A stretch of 64,000 nt of DNA, from the NCBI GenBank assembly GCA_014802045.1, contig JAAVDA010000014.1, positions 1-64,000 on the forward strand. Direction: 5' to 3'. The position numbers were made by a program, and so were the translations under genes. The notes below the pieces were generated by a model, which saw nothing but the letters and a program-made list of their open reading frames with translations, was not told where the DNA came from and searched no databases. This DNA is from Bacteroides sp. (lineage in GTDB: Bacteria; Bacteroidota; Bacteroidia; Bacteroidales; Muribaculaceae). Numbering within the stretch: the stretch's first letter is position 1; the number at the start of each line of letters is the position of its first letter. Below are positions 36,120 through 44,576 of the stretch, one piece after another.

Positions 36120-36884
36120 TTAGAATGTAATGTGATTGCCTAAGATGGTGATGTGGGCTGAGTTGAGAAGAGCGCGGTCGATGGGAGGCTCAATACCTTC
36201 AATGAGGCAGCGACGGCAAATCATTAGAATCTTGCCTATGTTGTTCTGACCCTCGAAAGTTCCTATATTGCGGACTGAATTGGTCTCGATGTTGATTTTG
36301 AGGTCAAGAGCCTTCTTGGTGAGGTTCGCACCGCTCCATCGCTTGATGCGCTCGGAGAGTTCCTTTCGGTAGGCTATTAATTCGGGATTCTTACATCCCC
36401 ATATCTGAGCCGTGCCGCCAGTGTCAAGAGTGGTCTCCTCAACCAGTACCACACCCTCGGGGATGGATAACAACTTACCTCTAAAGTCGGCATTGCTCAG
36501 ACATTTCTGCCAAACGACAAACAGCATCCACTGCAAGCGGAAGATGGAAAAATCCTCACGGACTTGTTTCTTGTACTTTGCCTTAATGAAACGCTTGGCA
36601 GCGTAACCACTTGTTTGTGAGCGAAGTTCATGCTGAATTGCCACATCTGTAAACTCACCGCAAAGGTATAGTTGCTCGGATGAGACCCAGTTAACACCTG
36701 CAAACTCAAAGAGATAGCCGCCTGCCATATTGCTCAGTCTCATTTCGATGCCTTCAACAATGTCAGTGACCTTCTTGAAGCACCACACGGGCAGTTGGGG
36801 CGCAACAAGTCGCTCCTCACGCCCAAGAGACGCAACGAGTTCAGACACAGAAGATGAAGTCGAAAGAAAAGTTGGATTGCTCAT
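36120..36884 (-). CDS. NADAR-family protein (N-glycosidase / ADP-ribose related)
   Basis: A 254-residue protein whose middle and end follow the YbiA/NADAR fold. 'VNWVSSEQLYLCGEFTD' matches the 'W.TSEH..QA.KF' block, 'ETLDTGGTAQIWG' fits the 'VE.t..D..WG' block, and 'FEGQNNIGKILMICRRCL' is the 'G.N.LG..LM..R' ending. An insert of about 55 residues lies before that last block, and an N-terminal extension of about 50 residues precedes the fold. E. coli YbiA cleaves riboflavin intermediates; other NADAR proteins remove ADP-ribose from guanine in DNA as antitoxins of DarT1. It is first in a three-gene operon on a mobile element, so a defence role is plausible but not shown. Confidence 0.8.
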   Translation of the reverse strand: MSNPTFLSTSSSVSELVASLGREERLVAPQLPVWCFKKVTDIVEGIEMRLSNMAGGYLFEFAGVNWVSSEQLYLCGEFTDVAIQHELRSQTSGYAAKRFIKAKYKKQVREDFSIFRLQWMLFVVWQKCLSNADFRGKLLSIPEGVVLVEETTLDTGGTAQIWGCKNPELIAYRKELSERIKRWSGANLTKKALDLKINIETNSVRNIGTFEGQNNIGKILMICRRCLIEGIEPPIDRALLNSAHITILGNHITF

Positions 36885-37099
36885 AACTTTTTATTTTATA
36901 GTTTATTACTATCGTGTCTGGACTAATCCTACCACCGTGGACTGTTATGTAAGTCTCGGTTGGTGCAGTCCCGAAGGACTGACTCTTGACACTAAGGGAT
37001 TCTCCCTCTTCAGACTGCAAAGTTACAAAATCAACATACCACTTGTCAAGTTTGCAACGTTAAAAATTGATAAGATGATAGTAACAATAAATGACAACA
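36885..37099 (-). promoter_or_regulatory. Promoter and leader of the NADAR operon
   Basis: TAACTTTG on the minus strand (37025-37018) starts a leader of about 125 bases containing the hairpin AGTCC-cgaa-GGACT (36967-36980) before the ATG at 36884. Confidence 0.55.
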
Positions 37100-38980
37100 T
37101 TACTCAGAGACATAAGAAATGGTATAGGTAACAGTGCTTTTCCCTCCGTATGTGTAGTCATCCACAATAATCTCTACTAAGTTTCCTTTATCATTGAATT
37201 TGTAATCCCACTTACGGTCAAATCTATCACCTCTACGACCTTTGTAGGATGGTAGTTTCTTAGATTGGATGGGAAACCACTCAGTTATACTCTCGATATT
37301 CTGATAAAATGAGTTTTTACTTACGGTATAGGTTAACATAAGAATGTTGATATTGGTGTCATTGTCCTGGGATGAGTATTCCATACCATATTTGGAAGGA
37401 TTGCTGTAGTCGCTTAATTCTCCACGCGGTCTATCTACAGGATTACCATTCATATAAGCGAACTCTTTCATCTCGTAATTATCTACCATATACATGATGC
37501 TATCCGCAGACATATAGTGGTGCATACCATTCTTGAATCCTAACCCATTGAAAATACTACTGGGTATGAGGTAAAGATGGTTCAACGGATTCATGTCTCT
37601 TGCCGACCATAAACCATTCAACTGGTCTTCCTTTATATTATCAATCCATTCATTGAACGTATCATACCCGATACAATCCATCTTTAAGGCGTAGGTATCG
37701 GTATAGTAGTGGATTGAAGCGAAATAATGGTTGAAGCCATCATCATCCTTCTCAAAGTCAGTAATTAGACATCCTTTAATTCCAGTTGGTCGCTTATTCG
37801 TGGCTCTGTCCCAAATATACTGCCTCTTGTGGGGCTTAATCGGTTTACCATCCTGCATGACTGAGAAACGGAAGTTGTTATCAACAAATTCCAGTTTCTC
37901 TACGAACTTGTGAGGTCTGTCCTCGGAAGTTTTAGAAACAGACTTCAGGTTTCCGTCTGCATCATATTCAAAGTTGTATGTGTGACAAAGATTATAGGGG
38001 CGTTCACCTTTCCAATCTATCCACTCCTCAGAGATACTCTTTACCAGTTTTTTGCCAAATTTGTTCTTGCGGATAGATGGGATTTGAGTCTTTTCTGACA
38101 CAGCAGACATTCCTGAATGGCTATATTCAAGGGTCATATAATTCGGCATTCCTTGACCTTCTAATTTATCAAAGAACAGCATCTTCCCTCCTTGCTGTAT
38201 TTCAAATTCCCAGTTTCCTTCCGAGCATTTGACAAAAAGTGTATTGCCCTCTATTCGGTATGAGCCTTCAACGCTCTTTTCCCCCCATCCTATATCGCTC
38301 CCACTTTCAGACGAGCATACACAGAAGCCATCATAGCCGAAAGCGATTGATAAATCATATCCTATATGAGCAATATTTCCCCCACCACTAAACACTTTCC
38401 CTTGGAAATCCTTATATGTAAAATTCTGCTTTTGGTTGGAATTATTCGAGGCGGCTTTATTTACTGGTGCTTTATCATTCACTATATAATACCTTGCAGG
38501 TTCGGGACGGCTGGACTCCCCATTATAATGGTCGTAGGTGTACATTCTAATGAGAGGCTTCCCATTGAGAATGTCGGGTTCATAATATTCCCATCCGTAG
38601 TCACCAGGCAAAAAAATATTCTCTGTCCGTCTTGTATCAAAAGTTATATAAGGCTTTTCAGAAGAAGAGAGATGAAGGGAAAAGGCAATGGGTTTTCCCT
38701 GGTCGTTAATACCCAAAACCGCTACATTGGGCTTTAACGAAACGGTATGTACTGGGCGAAACTTAACATCTCGGATATATAGCCAGTATTTTTCTCCATC
38801 GGGAATTAAAGATATTGCCCCTTTTGTACCTCTCGATTCTCCATAAAATTCTGCCCCATTTCCTACAAGTCGAGATACATCTTCCCAACTTCTAAATTCT
38901 TTCACTTGTGAAAAGCAGTGAAACGAACAGATTATAGCAAAGAGTAAGAGAACGAGCTTATAATATGATTTATGTTGCAT
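37100..38980 (-). CDS. Exported protein of unknown function
   Basis: A 626-residue protein with a clean signal peptide (1-24, ending 'CFSQ') and no lipobox. The body is beta-rich and aromatic, with repeating 'YDADGNLKSVSK' and 'FNDKGNLVEIIVDDY' segments at about 345 and 600. These resemble the 'Y.y...Gnl..i' beta-hairpin repeats common in exported Bacteroidota proteins. A Gln/Asn-rich linker lies near 175-190. It is the second gene after the 600-residue exported protein (21-base gap) and probably works with it in the periplasm or at the surface. No enzyme motif recognised. Confidence 0.75.
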   Translation of the reverse strand: MQHKSYYKLVLLLFAIICSFHCFSQVKEFRSWEDVSRLVGNGAEFYGESRGTKGAISLIPDGEKYWLYIRDVKFRPVHTVSLKPNVAVLGINDQGKPIAFSLHLSSSEKPYITFDTRRTENIFLPGDYGWEYYEPDILNGKPLIRMYTYDHYNGESSRPEPARYYIVNDKAPVNKAASNNSNQKQNFTYKDFQGKVFSGGGNIAHIGYDLSIAFGYDGFCVCSSESGSDIGWGEKSVEGSYRIEGNTLFVKCSEGNWEFEIQQGGKMLFFDKLEGQGMPNYMTLEYSHSGMSAVSEKTQIPSIRKNKFGKKLVKSISEEWIDWKGERPYNLCHTYNFEYDADGNLKSVSKTSEDRPHKFVEKLEFVDNNFRFSVMQDGKPIKPHKRQYIWDRATNKRPTGIKGCLITDFEKDDDGFNHYFASIHYYTDTYALKMDCIGYDTFNEWIDNIKEDQLNGLWSARDMNPLNHLYLIPSSIFNGLGFKNGMHHYMSADSIMYMVDNYEMKEFAYMNGNPVDRPRGELSDYSNPSKYGMEYSSQDNDTNINILMLTYTVSKNSFYQNIESITEWFPIQSKKLPSYKGRRGDRFDRKWDYKFNDKGNLVEIIVDDYTYGGKSTVTYTISYVSE

Positions 38981-39001
38981 AAGGAATAATCGTTTGTATA
39001 T

Positions 39002-40804
39002 TTATTTCTCGAATATTACTTCTCCGTTTTCCTCTCTATAATAACGGTTCTTGTACTTCACATTAACTTTCTTATCATTGAAAATGAGATTCACGGAATC
39101 ATTTGAACTCTTCGCCTTAAACGATACCACGAACACTGTTGCCCCTTTTTTCAATGGTTTTAGAAATGGATTGTCAAAGTATATCACATTTTCTATTTGA
39201 TTGAATTTGAGACTGAATACTTGCTTTAAGTCTAAGGTGTAATTAGGCAGCACACCCACTTTATAATAGGTGCTTGCTGAATTAATATTATATCTTTGCT
39301 GGCTAAGGTCTATAACATCTTTCCCCCATGGATTCTGAATCCCTATCTCAAACGCTAATGCGATTTCTTGAATTTCTTGCTGACAGTGAATTATTGCTTG
39401 AACAAGTTCAGAAACTCCATCGGGTAGGTTATCTGTGCTGATTAGAGGATTACGAAATACCTCGAATATATCACCCATATATGGTTTGATAGAGAAATCC
39501 GTGCCCGAAGTCCGCTCTAATGGAACATATTTACTACTGATTTCCGTTGCTAATTTTTGTCCATTACCATTAAGAGTTATTTCAAGTGTATAGAACTCAC
39601 TTCCTGGACGCTCAATAGGTTGGTTATTACGGTCTCGAGTAGTTAGTATGTTTTTATATAGAGTATAGTCGAATGGATTTGACTCTGTAATTTGTTGAGG
39701 AATAGAGTTGAAGAAATCAGACAAGGACTGAAATTGATTTTTATTCTGTTCTGACACAGAAGTACTCCATCCTTCGTAACCACTTAATAAATTGTTCAGT
39801 TCTTCTTCTATTCCTTTCATTTTCTGCGCCCGAAGAGTTTCCATCAATTTATAATCCACTGAAATCACCAATCGAGCCATAGGTCTTATTTTGGATTTAC
39901 CATGGTACTCCCTGTCATAGTTGTATTGTTCTACATTGACCATTTTTGCCTCAATGGGAAATTCACCAGTATTAATATCTAAGCCAGGCACCTTAAATTC
40001 ATAAGACCATTCTGGGGATGCTGTCCAATATGCTCCAGTGGGAAACTCAATTACATTCGTTTCATTACTCACATATATTTTATCATCATTTACCTCATTT
40101 AGATACATTGACCTTTCATGGGTAATATGAAGAGAGGGTGTTGAAGTACTGGTTAGTTTCTTTACTTCATTGACAGAAGGCAATCGGGGTGTAAACGAGT
40201 AGTCGTTTCCTTCGATATTGCAAGAAAATTTTGCTGTGTGGATTAGAGACGGACTGGAGAACTGTTCCTCCCCATTTTGTGAATAGTTGGATGAAGCCCA
40301 GTAAATGTGTTTTCCATCATCCCCAGTTTCACCCATGAAAAGATACCCAGGAATATCAACCTTAGAGGAATCTAAGAGCAGTTCGCGCAGCAACTTGTCT
40401 ATTCTCACTTTATCATCCTCGGTTAGCGAAATGGATTGATTCCCATACAAAGTTGCCACCCTATCAATCCAATTAAAACGAGAAGGGAATTCGTTACGAA
40501 AGAAGTTCTCCAACTCCTCTATTTCCTTGCGTTTCCAATCCCCAGCTCTGAAGTTAGGGATATTAAGGTCTATGTACCATAAAAAAAATGCGTTATTTAC
40601 CGAGGAGTTTGTCTGCTCTTTCTGATTTGCTAATTGCATAAATTGAGACTTCCGAGCAACATAACCCGAAGGATTATCGAGTGTTTTGGATAGAATTGAT
40701 TCTATCTGCTGGTTAATGTAATCAGTTACTTCCTTAGACCTGGCATAAACGGACTGCATACAGATGAAGAGAGCCACGAGAAGAAGTGAAAAATACTTTC
40801 TCAT
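39002..40804 (-). CDS. Exported protein of unknown function with YWT-type motif
   Basis: A 600-residue protein. ATG 40804 gives an ideal signal peptide (1-23, ending 'VYA'); the longer frame upstream lies in the leader. The N-terminal half contains 'FMGETGDDGKHIYWASSNYS', then 'GAYWTASPEW' and 'RPMARLVIS', the order of blocks in DUF1566/C-type-lectin-like exported domains. The C-terminal half is helical then beta-rich, ending 'KYKNRYYREENGEVIFEK'. Function unknown. It is the first gene of a two-gene operon on the mobile element, preceded by a leader of about 320 bases. Confidence 0.75.
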   Translation of the reverse strand: MRKYFSLLLVALFICMQSVYARSKEVTDYINQQIESILSKTLDNPSGYVARKSQFMQLANQKEQTNSSVNNAFFLWYIDLNIPNFRAGDWKRKEIEELENFFRNEFPSRFNWIDRVATLYGNQSISLTEDDKVRIDKLLRELLLDSSKVDIPGYLFMGETGDDGKHIYWASSNYSQNGEEQFSSPSLIHTAKFSCNIEGNDYSFTPRLPSVNEVKKLTSTSTPSLHITHERSMYLNEVNDDKIYVSNETNVIEFPTGAYWTASPEWSYEFKVPGLDINTGEFPIEAKMVNVEQYNYDREYHGKSKIRPMARLVISVDYKLMETLRAQKMKGIEEELNNLLSGYEGWSTSVSEQNKNQFQSLSDFFNSIPQQITESNPFDYTLYKNILTTRDRNNQPIERPGSEFYTLEITLNGNGQKLATEISSKYVPLERTSGTDFSIKPYMGDIFEVFRNPLISTDNLPDGVSELVQAIIHCQQEIQEIALAFEIGIQNPWGKDVIDLSQQRYNINSASTYYKVGVLPNYTLDLKQVFSLKFNQIENVIYFDNPFLKPLKKGATVFVVSFKAKSSNDSVNLIFNDKKVNVKYKNRYYREENGEVIFEK

Positions 40805-41136
40805 TGCTGAAGAGCGATTTTTGTTGCCCTTAGTGGCTCGGTTGGGGCGGTGGTGATTCGTTAGTTCTGAAGACACAATAAAAAGAGTGAGCCACCTTAG
40901 CGATATCTTTGCTAACGCGCTCACCACAAGCGGACTAAACAAGATTACACGATTACGGCAGCCCACTCAGTCTGCTGTATATCGTGAAAATACGAATGTA
41001 CGCGACTGAGGGAACAGCGTCTTCGGCTCTTCTCTGTTTAGTCTTCGGAGGTGGTGATTCGTCAGCAAGAGAGAAAGCTAAAACACTTTCCATTATGTCT
41101 GTTAGAGCCTACTGCGGCAATAACGATGCAAATTTA
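40805..41136 (-). promoter_or_regulatory. Long structured leader of the exported-protein operon
   Basis: A minus-strand -7 box TAAATTTG (41136-41129) would start a 320-base leader with no gene. It contains GTGAGC/GCTCAC (40887-40892/40919-40924) around TTAGC/GCTAA. Nested arms GACTAAACA (40933-40941) / TGTTTAGTC (41034-41042) enclose CTCAGTC / GACTGAG. A direct repeat, 17 of 19 identical with core GGTGGTGATTCGT (40849-40861 and 41050-41062), flanks the structure. Confidence 0.5.
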
Positions 41137-41190
41137 CGAAAAATTTCTGAGTTCCTCAGCATGAGAGGCTTAAATTCGGTGAAAAATTGC

Positions 41191-41198
41191 TAACTTTG
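41191..41198 (+). promoter_or_regulatory. -7 box of the 306-residue gene
   Basis: TAACTTTG, 18 bases before ATG 41217, giving a very short leader. Divergent from the exported-protein promoter 55 bases away. Confidence 0.6.
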
Positions 41199-41216
41199 TA
41201 AGTTAATTCGTACAGT

Positions 41217-42137
41217 ATGCCTCTAAACATCGACACATACCCACATCCTCAACTTCGCTACACGGTGAGATTGGAGTATCTTCACCCAGTATATGATAAG
41301 GTGGAGGCGGTATATATCTATATGACTGATGAGGAGTTTGAGAAATCATATCGTGAAATCATAGAACAGAGGAAGAATGAGATACGCGAAGAATTAGGAT
41401 ATAATGAGGGTTGGGAATATGAAATAACTGAATGGGGGTATAACTACACTGAGAACCGATTCTTTGAGAATGAAATTCTATCGAATAATATCATTAGTCT
41501 CTTAAAGACTGGTAAAGTCTCTTATTCAGAGCGCGAAGATGAGGATGCACGAGAAATAGCATTAGCATATCTGTACGAGATTAAACCACTTTATAGAAAG
41601 GAGCAAGTTGCCGAGGCAATATTATCGGTTATTTCTTTCAAGCCCAATGTTGAGATAGTTAATAGGATTTTGAAGGTTTGGGGTGCTGCCCTTAATCGGA
41701 ATACCTATGTGGAGAATCAACTGAAAACGATAGTAAATTCCAATGCAACTGATTCGGCTCTTGGAAAGTTACTAAAAGTCGATGATAGTTATAATCTACG
41801 GTTACTCAAAGTCTGCCTCAAACATCTCTCAGACGAATGGAATCTCACGCAGGAGGAAGATGCTCACAGACGTAGCATAATAATATATCGTTTTTTATCT
41901 GAGTGTCCCTTAATAAAGCGAAACAACATAAGCCTTAAAAAAGGCTTGGAAACGCTTTCTTCATACCTAAACGTATCATCCTCCAATTATACAAAGGAAG
42001 TTCAACTTAGTGAACCTAAGAAAGACAGGTACGGCAAATATGACATTACTTCAGACCCAATGGTATCGCGCAAAGTTCGCATATATACGCAGATAAATTC
42101 ACGATGGGCTACTTTTAAGGCTCGTCATTTCAAATAG
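41217..42137 (+). CDS. Unknown soluble protein on the element
   Basis: A 306-residue protein without signal or membrane segment. A short beta N-terminus ('YTVRLEYLHPVYDKVEAVYIYM') is followed by a long, charged helical region. The C-terminal 60 residues are Ser/Lys-rich. No family recognised and no catalytic motif seen. It has its own promoter and stands apart from the recombination module, so it is cargo. It opens head-to-head with the exported-protein operon. Confidence 0.7.
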   Translation: MPLNIDTYPHPQLRYTVRLEYLHPVYDKVEAVYIYMTDEEFEKSYREIIEQRKNEIREELGYNEGWEYEITEWGYNYTENRFFENEILSNNIISLLKTGKVSYSEREDEDAREIALAYLYEIKPLYRKEQVAEAILSVISFKPNVEIVNRILKVWGAALNRNTYVENQLKTIVNSNATDSALGKLLKVDDSYNLRLLKVCLKHLSDEWNLTQEEDAHRRSIIIYRFLSECPLIKRNNISLKKGLETLSSYLNVSSSNYTKEVQLSEPKKDRYGKYDITSDPMVSRKVRIYTQINSRWATFKARHFK

Positions 42138-42333
42138 CAGTCACCGCACTGTTACCTCCCAGTTACCACTTTCATTTTTATTTTATTGAAGCAGGGATGA
42201 TTCCGTCCCCGCTCAATAATTTTATGCCGTTGTCTCGCAGAGTATTACGAAATTTGCACCGTCAACGATGGCACAGTAGCTCGATAGCTTGTGTACTGGT
42301 AGTGGCAAGAAAATAGCTAAAATCACTTATAAA

Positions 42334-42786
42334 ATGAAAGTGACTGATTCAAAAATTGCCTCAACAAATGAGGCTAAGGCTCGCAAAACCTACAGCGAGG
42401 AAGACTATGTGTCTTTCTACCACTCACAAAATTTGGTGGAAGACTGGGACGCAGATGAATTTGCTGGCGTTCTGAAGAACTGGTACAAATCCCTTAGAAG
42501 TGCAGAAGCACTCGATGCCAAGGAGGGAAAGGAGTTCACAGACTATGTAGCAGAAGAGGTTGAAACCGCTCCTATTTCTGAAGTATTCAACTTCGACAAC
42601 CTATTCTTTGCTTATTTCGCAAAGAAGCAATTGGTTAAGTGTCTCAATGATGCTATAACAGTTGAGGGTGTTCCCGAAGGGCAACAGTCCAATGCTATTA
42701 CACTGGCACAAACCCTTTCACTTTCTTACGGTAGTCTGTGGCTCACCTATGAGCAGTTGCTCAATGAATTTGAGAACCTACGCTAA
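42334..42786 (+). CDS. Small acidic unknown protein
   Basis: A 150-residue helical, acidic protein. ATG 42334 is preferred to the TTG at 42289 because the added residues lie in an apparent leader. Its end 'LTYEQLLNEFENLR' overlaps the 3' end of the convergent XRE regulator gene by nine bases. Small acidic proteins like this on mobile elements are sometimes anti-restriction or DNA-mimic proteins; nothing here proves that. Confidence 0.6.
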   Translation: MKVTDSKIASTNEAKARKTYSEEDYVSFYHSQNLVEDWDADEFAGVLKNWYKSLRSAEALDAKEGKEFTDYVAEEVETAPISEVFNFDNLFFAYFAKKQLVKCLNDAITVEGVPEGQQSNAITLAQTLSLSYGSLWLTYEQLLNEFENLR

Positions 42787-43077
42787 CCAGTTCTTCAAAT
42801 CCGATGCAGAATGGAAAAGGTACGTTTCACCTTCCTTAACTACCATTGCCGTAAAGTCCGAGGTCAGCGGTTCGTGCGCCCCCCCACCAGTTAATAACTC
42901 GGCTACTTCTACTCCGAGGGCGTTGGCGATATTCTTCATGGTAGAGAGATGAGGATTACCACCGAGGGCACGACTTAGGCTTTCGGGTTTTATCCCCATG
43001 GTCTCAGCCAGTTGTTTGAGGGTAATACCATGCTTTGAGCAGAGTTCTTTGACTCGATTAGAGAGTGATTTATCCAT
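42778..43077 (-). CDS. XRE-family regulator
   Basis: A 99-residue DNA-binding protein from ATG 43077 (the longer frame upstream runs through its promoter). The helix-turn-helix 'GITLKQLAETMGIKPESLSRAL' lies within about 18-39, followed by 'LSTMKNIANALGVEVAELL', the usual XRE ending. It is divergent from the recombinase operon and separated from it by a region with three TTAACTT boxes, so it likely represses that operon and itself, acting as the element's maintenance switch. Confidence 0.85.
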   Translation of the reverse strand: MDKSLSNRVKELCSKHGITLKQLAETMGIKPESLSRALGGNPHLSTMKNIANALGVEVAELLTGGGAHEPLTSDFTAMVVKEGETYLFHSASDLKNWLA

Positions 43078-43096
43078 ATAAGTTGAATTTACACTG

Positions 43097-43198
43097 CAAA
43101 GATAGCGCAATTAACTTGGAATATCAATTTTACAAGGCTGAATTAACTTTAGTTAGCTGTAATAATTTGGATTCGCTTAACTTTTGCTGTAACTTTGC
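43097..43198. promoter_or_regulatory. Divergent control region, XRE gene / recombinase operon
   Basis: To the left: minus-strand TATCTTTG (43104-43097). To the right: a full Bacteroidota promoter, TTTG (43167-43170), 20-base spacer, TAACTTTG (43191-43198). TTAACTT occurs at 43111, 43144 and 43178, spaced 33 and 34 bases, about three helical turns; likely operators for the XRE protein. Confidence 0.7.
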
Positions 43199-43229
43199 AG
43201 TGTAATTCTTAACCGTTAATATCAAGACT

Positions 43230-43538
43230 ATGGCTGAATACATTCTCTCAATCCTTCGCTCTCAACTCATGGTAATGTGGTCGTGGGGCTTCACCTCTTC
43301 AACTCGCCTCTCCGATAATCGAGGTCTCGCATTCAAAGTGCATGGCTTCAAGTATAAAGGATGGATTGAAGTCGTGTATGATGAAGGACTCGATACATTC
43401 TCGGTCATACTCAAAAAGACTGGTAAGACCGTTGAAGATGTGTACTTCGATGAACTTGTAAACGTCATTGATTCGCTCGTTGAGCGCACTGATGACTATC
43501 AGGAACGAGTTAACAAAGAGTATGGTTTCACTGCCTAA
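43230..43538 (+). CDS. Small conserved element protein
   Basis: A 102-residue protein, first gene of the recombinase operon. The N-terminal 'MWSWGFTSSTRL' and 'LAFKVHGFKYKGWIEVVYDEGLDTFSV' in parts suggest a beta-rich fold, followed by a helical end. Related small proteins are common on Bacteroidota plasmids and islands without known function. The stop is 11 bases before the serine recombinase start. Confidence 0.7.
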   Translation: MAEYILSILRSQLMVMWSWGFTSSTRLSDNRGLAFKVHGFKYKGWIEVVYDEGLDTFSVILKKTGKTVEDVYFDELVNVIDSLVERTDDYQERVNKEYGFTA

Positions 43539-43549
43539 TCTTATTGAGA

Positions 43550-44182
43550 ATGGAAAAGACCAAGGTTGTTATTTACGCTCGTGTTTCTACTTCTTCGCAA
43601 GACTATGACCGACAACTACATGACCTCCGTGAGTATGCTTTACGCCAAGGCTATGAAATTGTCAAAGAATTTTCTGAGAAAATATCGGGTGCCAAGAAGG
43701 TTGAGGAGCGTCAAGCCTTGAAGGAATTACTGGACTTTATCAGTAAAACCAAGATAGATAAAATTCTCATTTATGAGTGCAGCCGTCTGAGCCGTCGAGC
43801 AGTGGACTTTCTCCAACTTATAGAGAACTTCAATGAGCGGAAGATATCAGTTTTCATCTTGCAGAATGGACTTGAGACAATGCTTCCAAATGGTGAGGTT
43901 AACCCTATAGCAACCTTGGTTCTCGGAATTCTCGCCCAGTTCAACACAATGGAGCGTGGTCTTATCCGAAGTCGTATGCAGAGCGGATATACCAATTACC
44001 GAGCGAATGGTGGTAAGGTAGGACGTAAGGACGGATACTGCAAGCCTATCGAATCCTATAAAGAGGAGTATGCCGAGGAATTAAGACTCCTCAAAAGAGG
44101 CTACAGCCTCAGAAATATAAGTAAAATCACAGGCACTTCTGTTACCACAATCAGAAAGGTTGCCGATTTAATAAGAAATTAA
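43550..44182 (+). CDS. Serine recombinase, resolvase/invertase type
   Basis: A 210-residue recombinase from ATG 43550. The catalytic domain has Ser in 'YARVSTSSQDYDRQ' (about residue 12), 'ISGAKKVEERQALKELLDFI', 'ILIYECSRLSRRAVDFLQLI' with the conserved Arg residues, the E-helix 'GILAQFNTMERGLIRSRMQSG', and a small HTH at the end ('ISKITGTSVTTIRKV'). It matches the short resolvase/DNA-invertase group. No flanking inverted repeats with a promoter were seen, so it may resolve dimers or control excision rather than flip DNA. It lies between the small protein and the tyrosine integrase. Confidence 0.92.
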   Translation: MEKTKVVIYARVSTSSQDYDRQLHDLREYALRQGYEIVKEFSEKISGAKKVEERQALKELLDFISKTKIDKILIYECSRLSRRAVDFLQLIENFNERKISVFILQNGLETMLPNGEVNPIATLVLGILAQFNTMERGLIRSRMQSGYTNYRANGGKVGRKDGYCKPIESYKEEYAEELRLLKRGYSLRNISKITGTSVTTIRKVADLIRN

Positions 44183-44189
44183 TTAAATA

Positions 44190-44555
44190 ATGTCAACAAT
44201 TATACGAAAACAAGTCAATGCCTTTAATTGGATAGAGGTTAACGACTTTTCAAAAATCATAAATCGTAAAAAGTACGATACCGCAACCGCAGAACTTCTC
44301 CTATGGGAGTATATTGACACTGAAAAATCTGAAATTGCTGAATGGGGCTATCATAAAGCCGTGTTCCTCTTTCAGAAAAAGAATGGAGAGTTCTTTTCCT
44401 ATATGGTAGGTTTTGATTCTCTCCATATAGACAACTTCTTACTAATTACCAGACACCAGCTTACTCCACTTTCCGAGAACGAAACCAAAGATTTCGTAGA
44501 GAAATATGGCGATGGTGAAGACTACGAGAAGATATTCGGAGAGGTCGAAGAATAA
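44190..44555 (+). CDS. Unknown small protein in the recombinase operon
   Basis: A 121-residue acidic, aromatic protein ('FNWIEVNDFSKIINRKKYDTA', 'WGYHKAVFLFQKKNGEFFSY' in shorter parts). It is seven bases after the recombinase and 21 before the integrase. Not recognised; position suggests a directionality or accessory factor, but size and acidity do not resemble known excisionases. Confidence 0.65.
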   Translation: MSTIIRKQVNAFNWIEVNDFSKIINRKKYDTATAELLLWEYIDTEKSEIAEWGYHKAVFLFQKKNGEFFSYMVGFDSLHIDNFLLITRHQLTPLSENETKDFVEKYGDGEDYEKIFGEVEE

Positions 44556-44576
44556 CGGTAACACTAACGAGAATCA

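Noticed and set aside
43200..44200. Invertible DNA segment controlled by the serine recombinase
   Set aside because: No inverted repeats flanking a promoter were visible near the gene.
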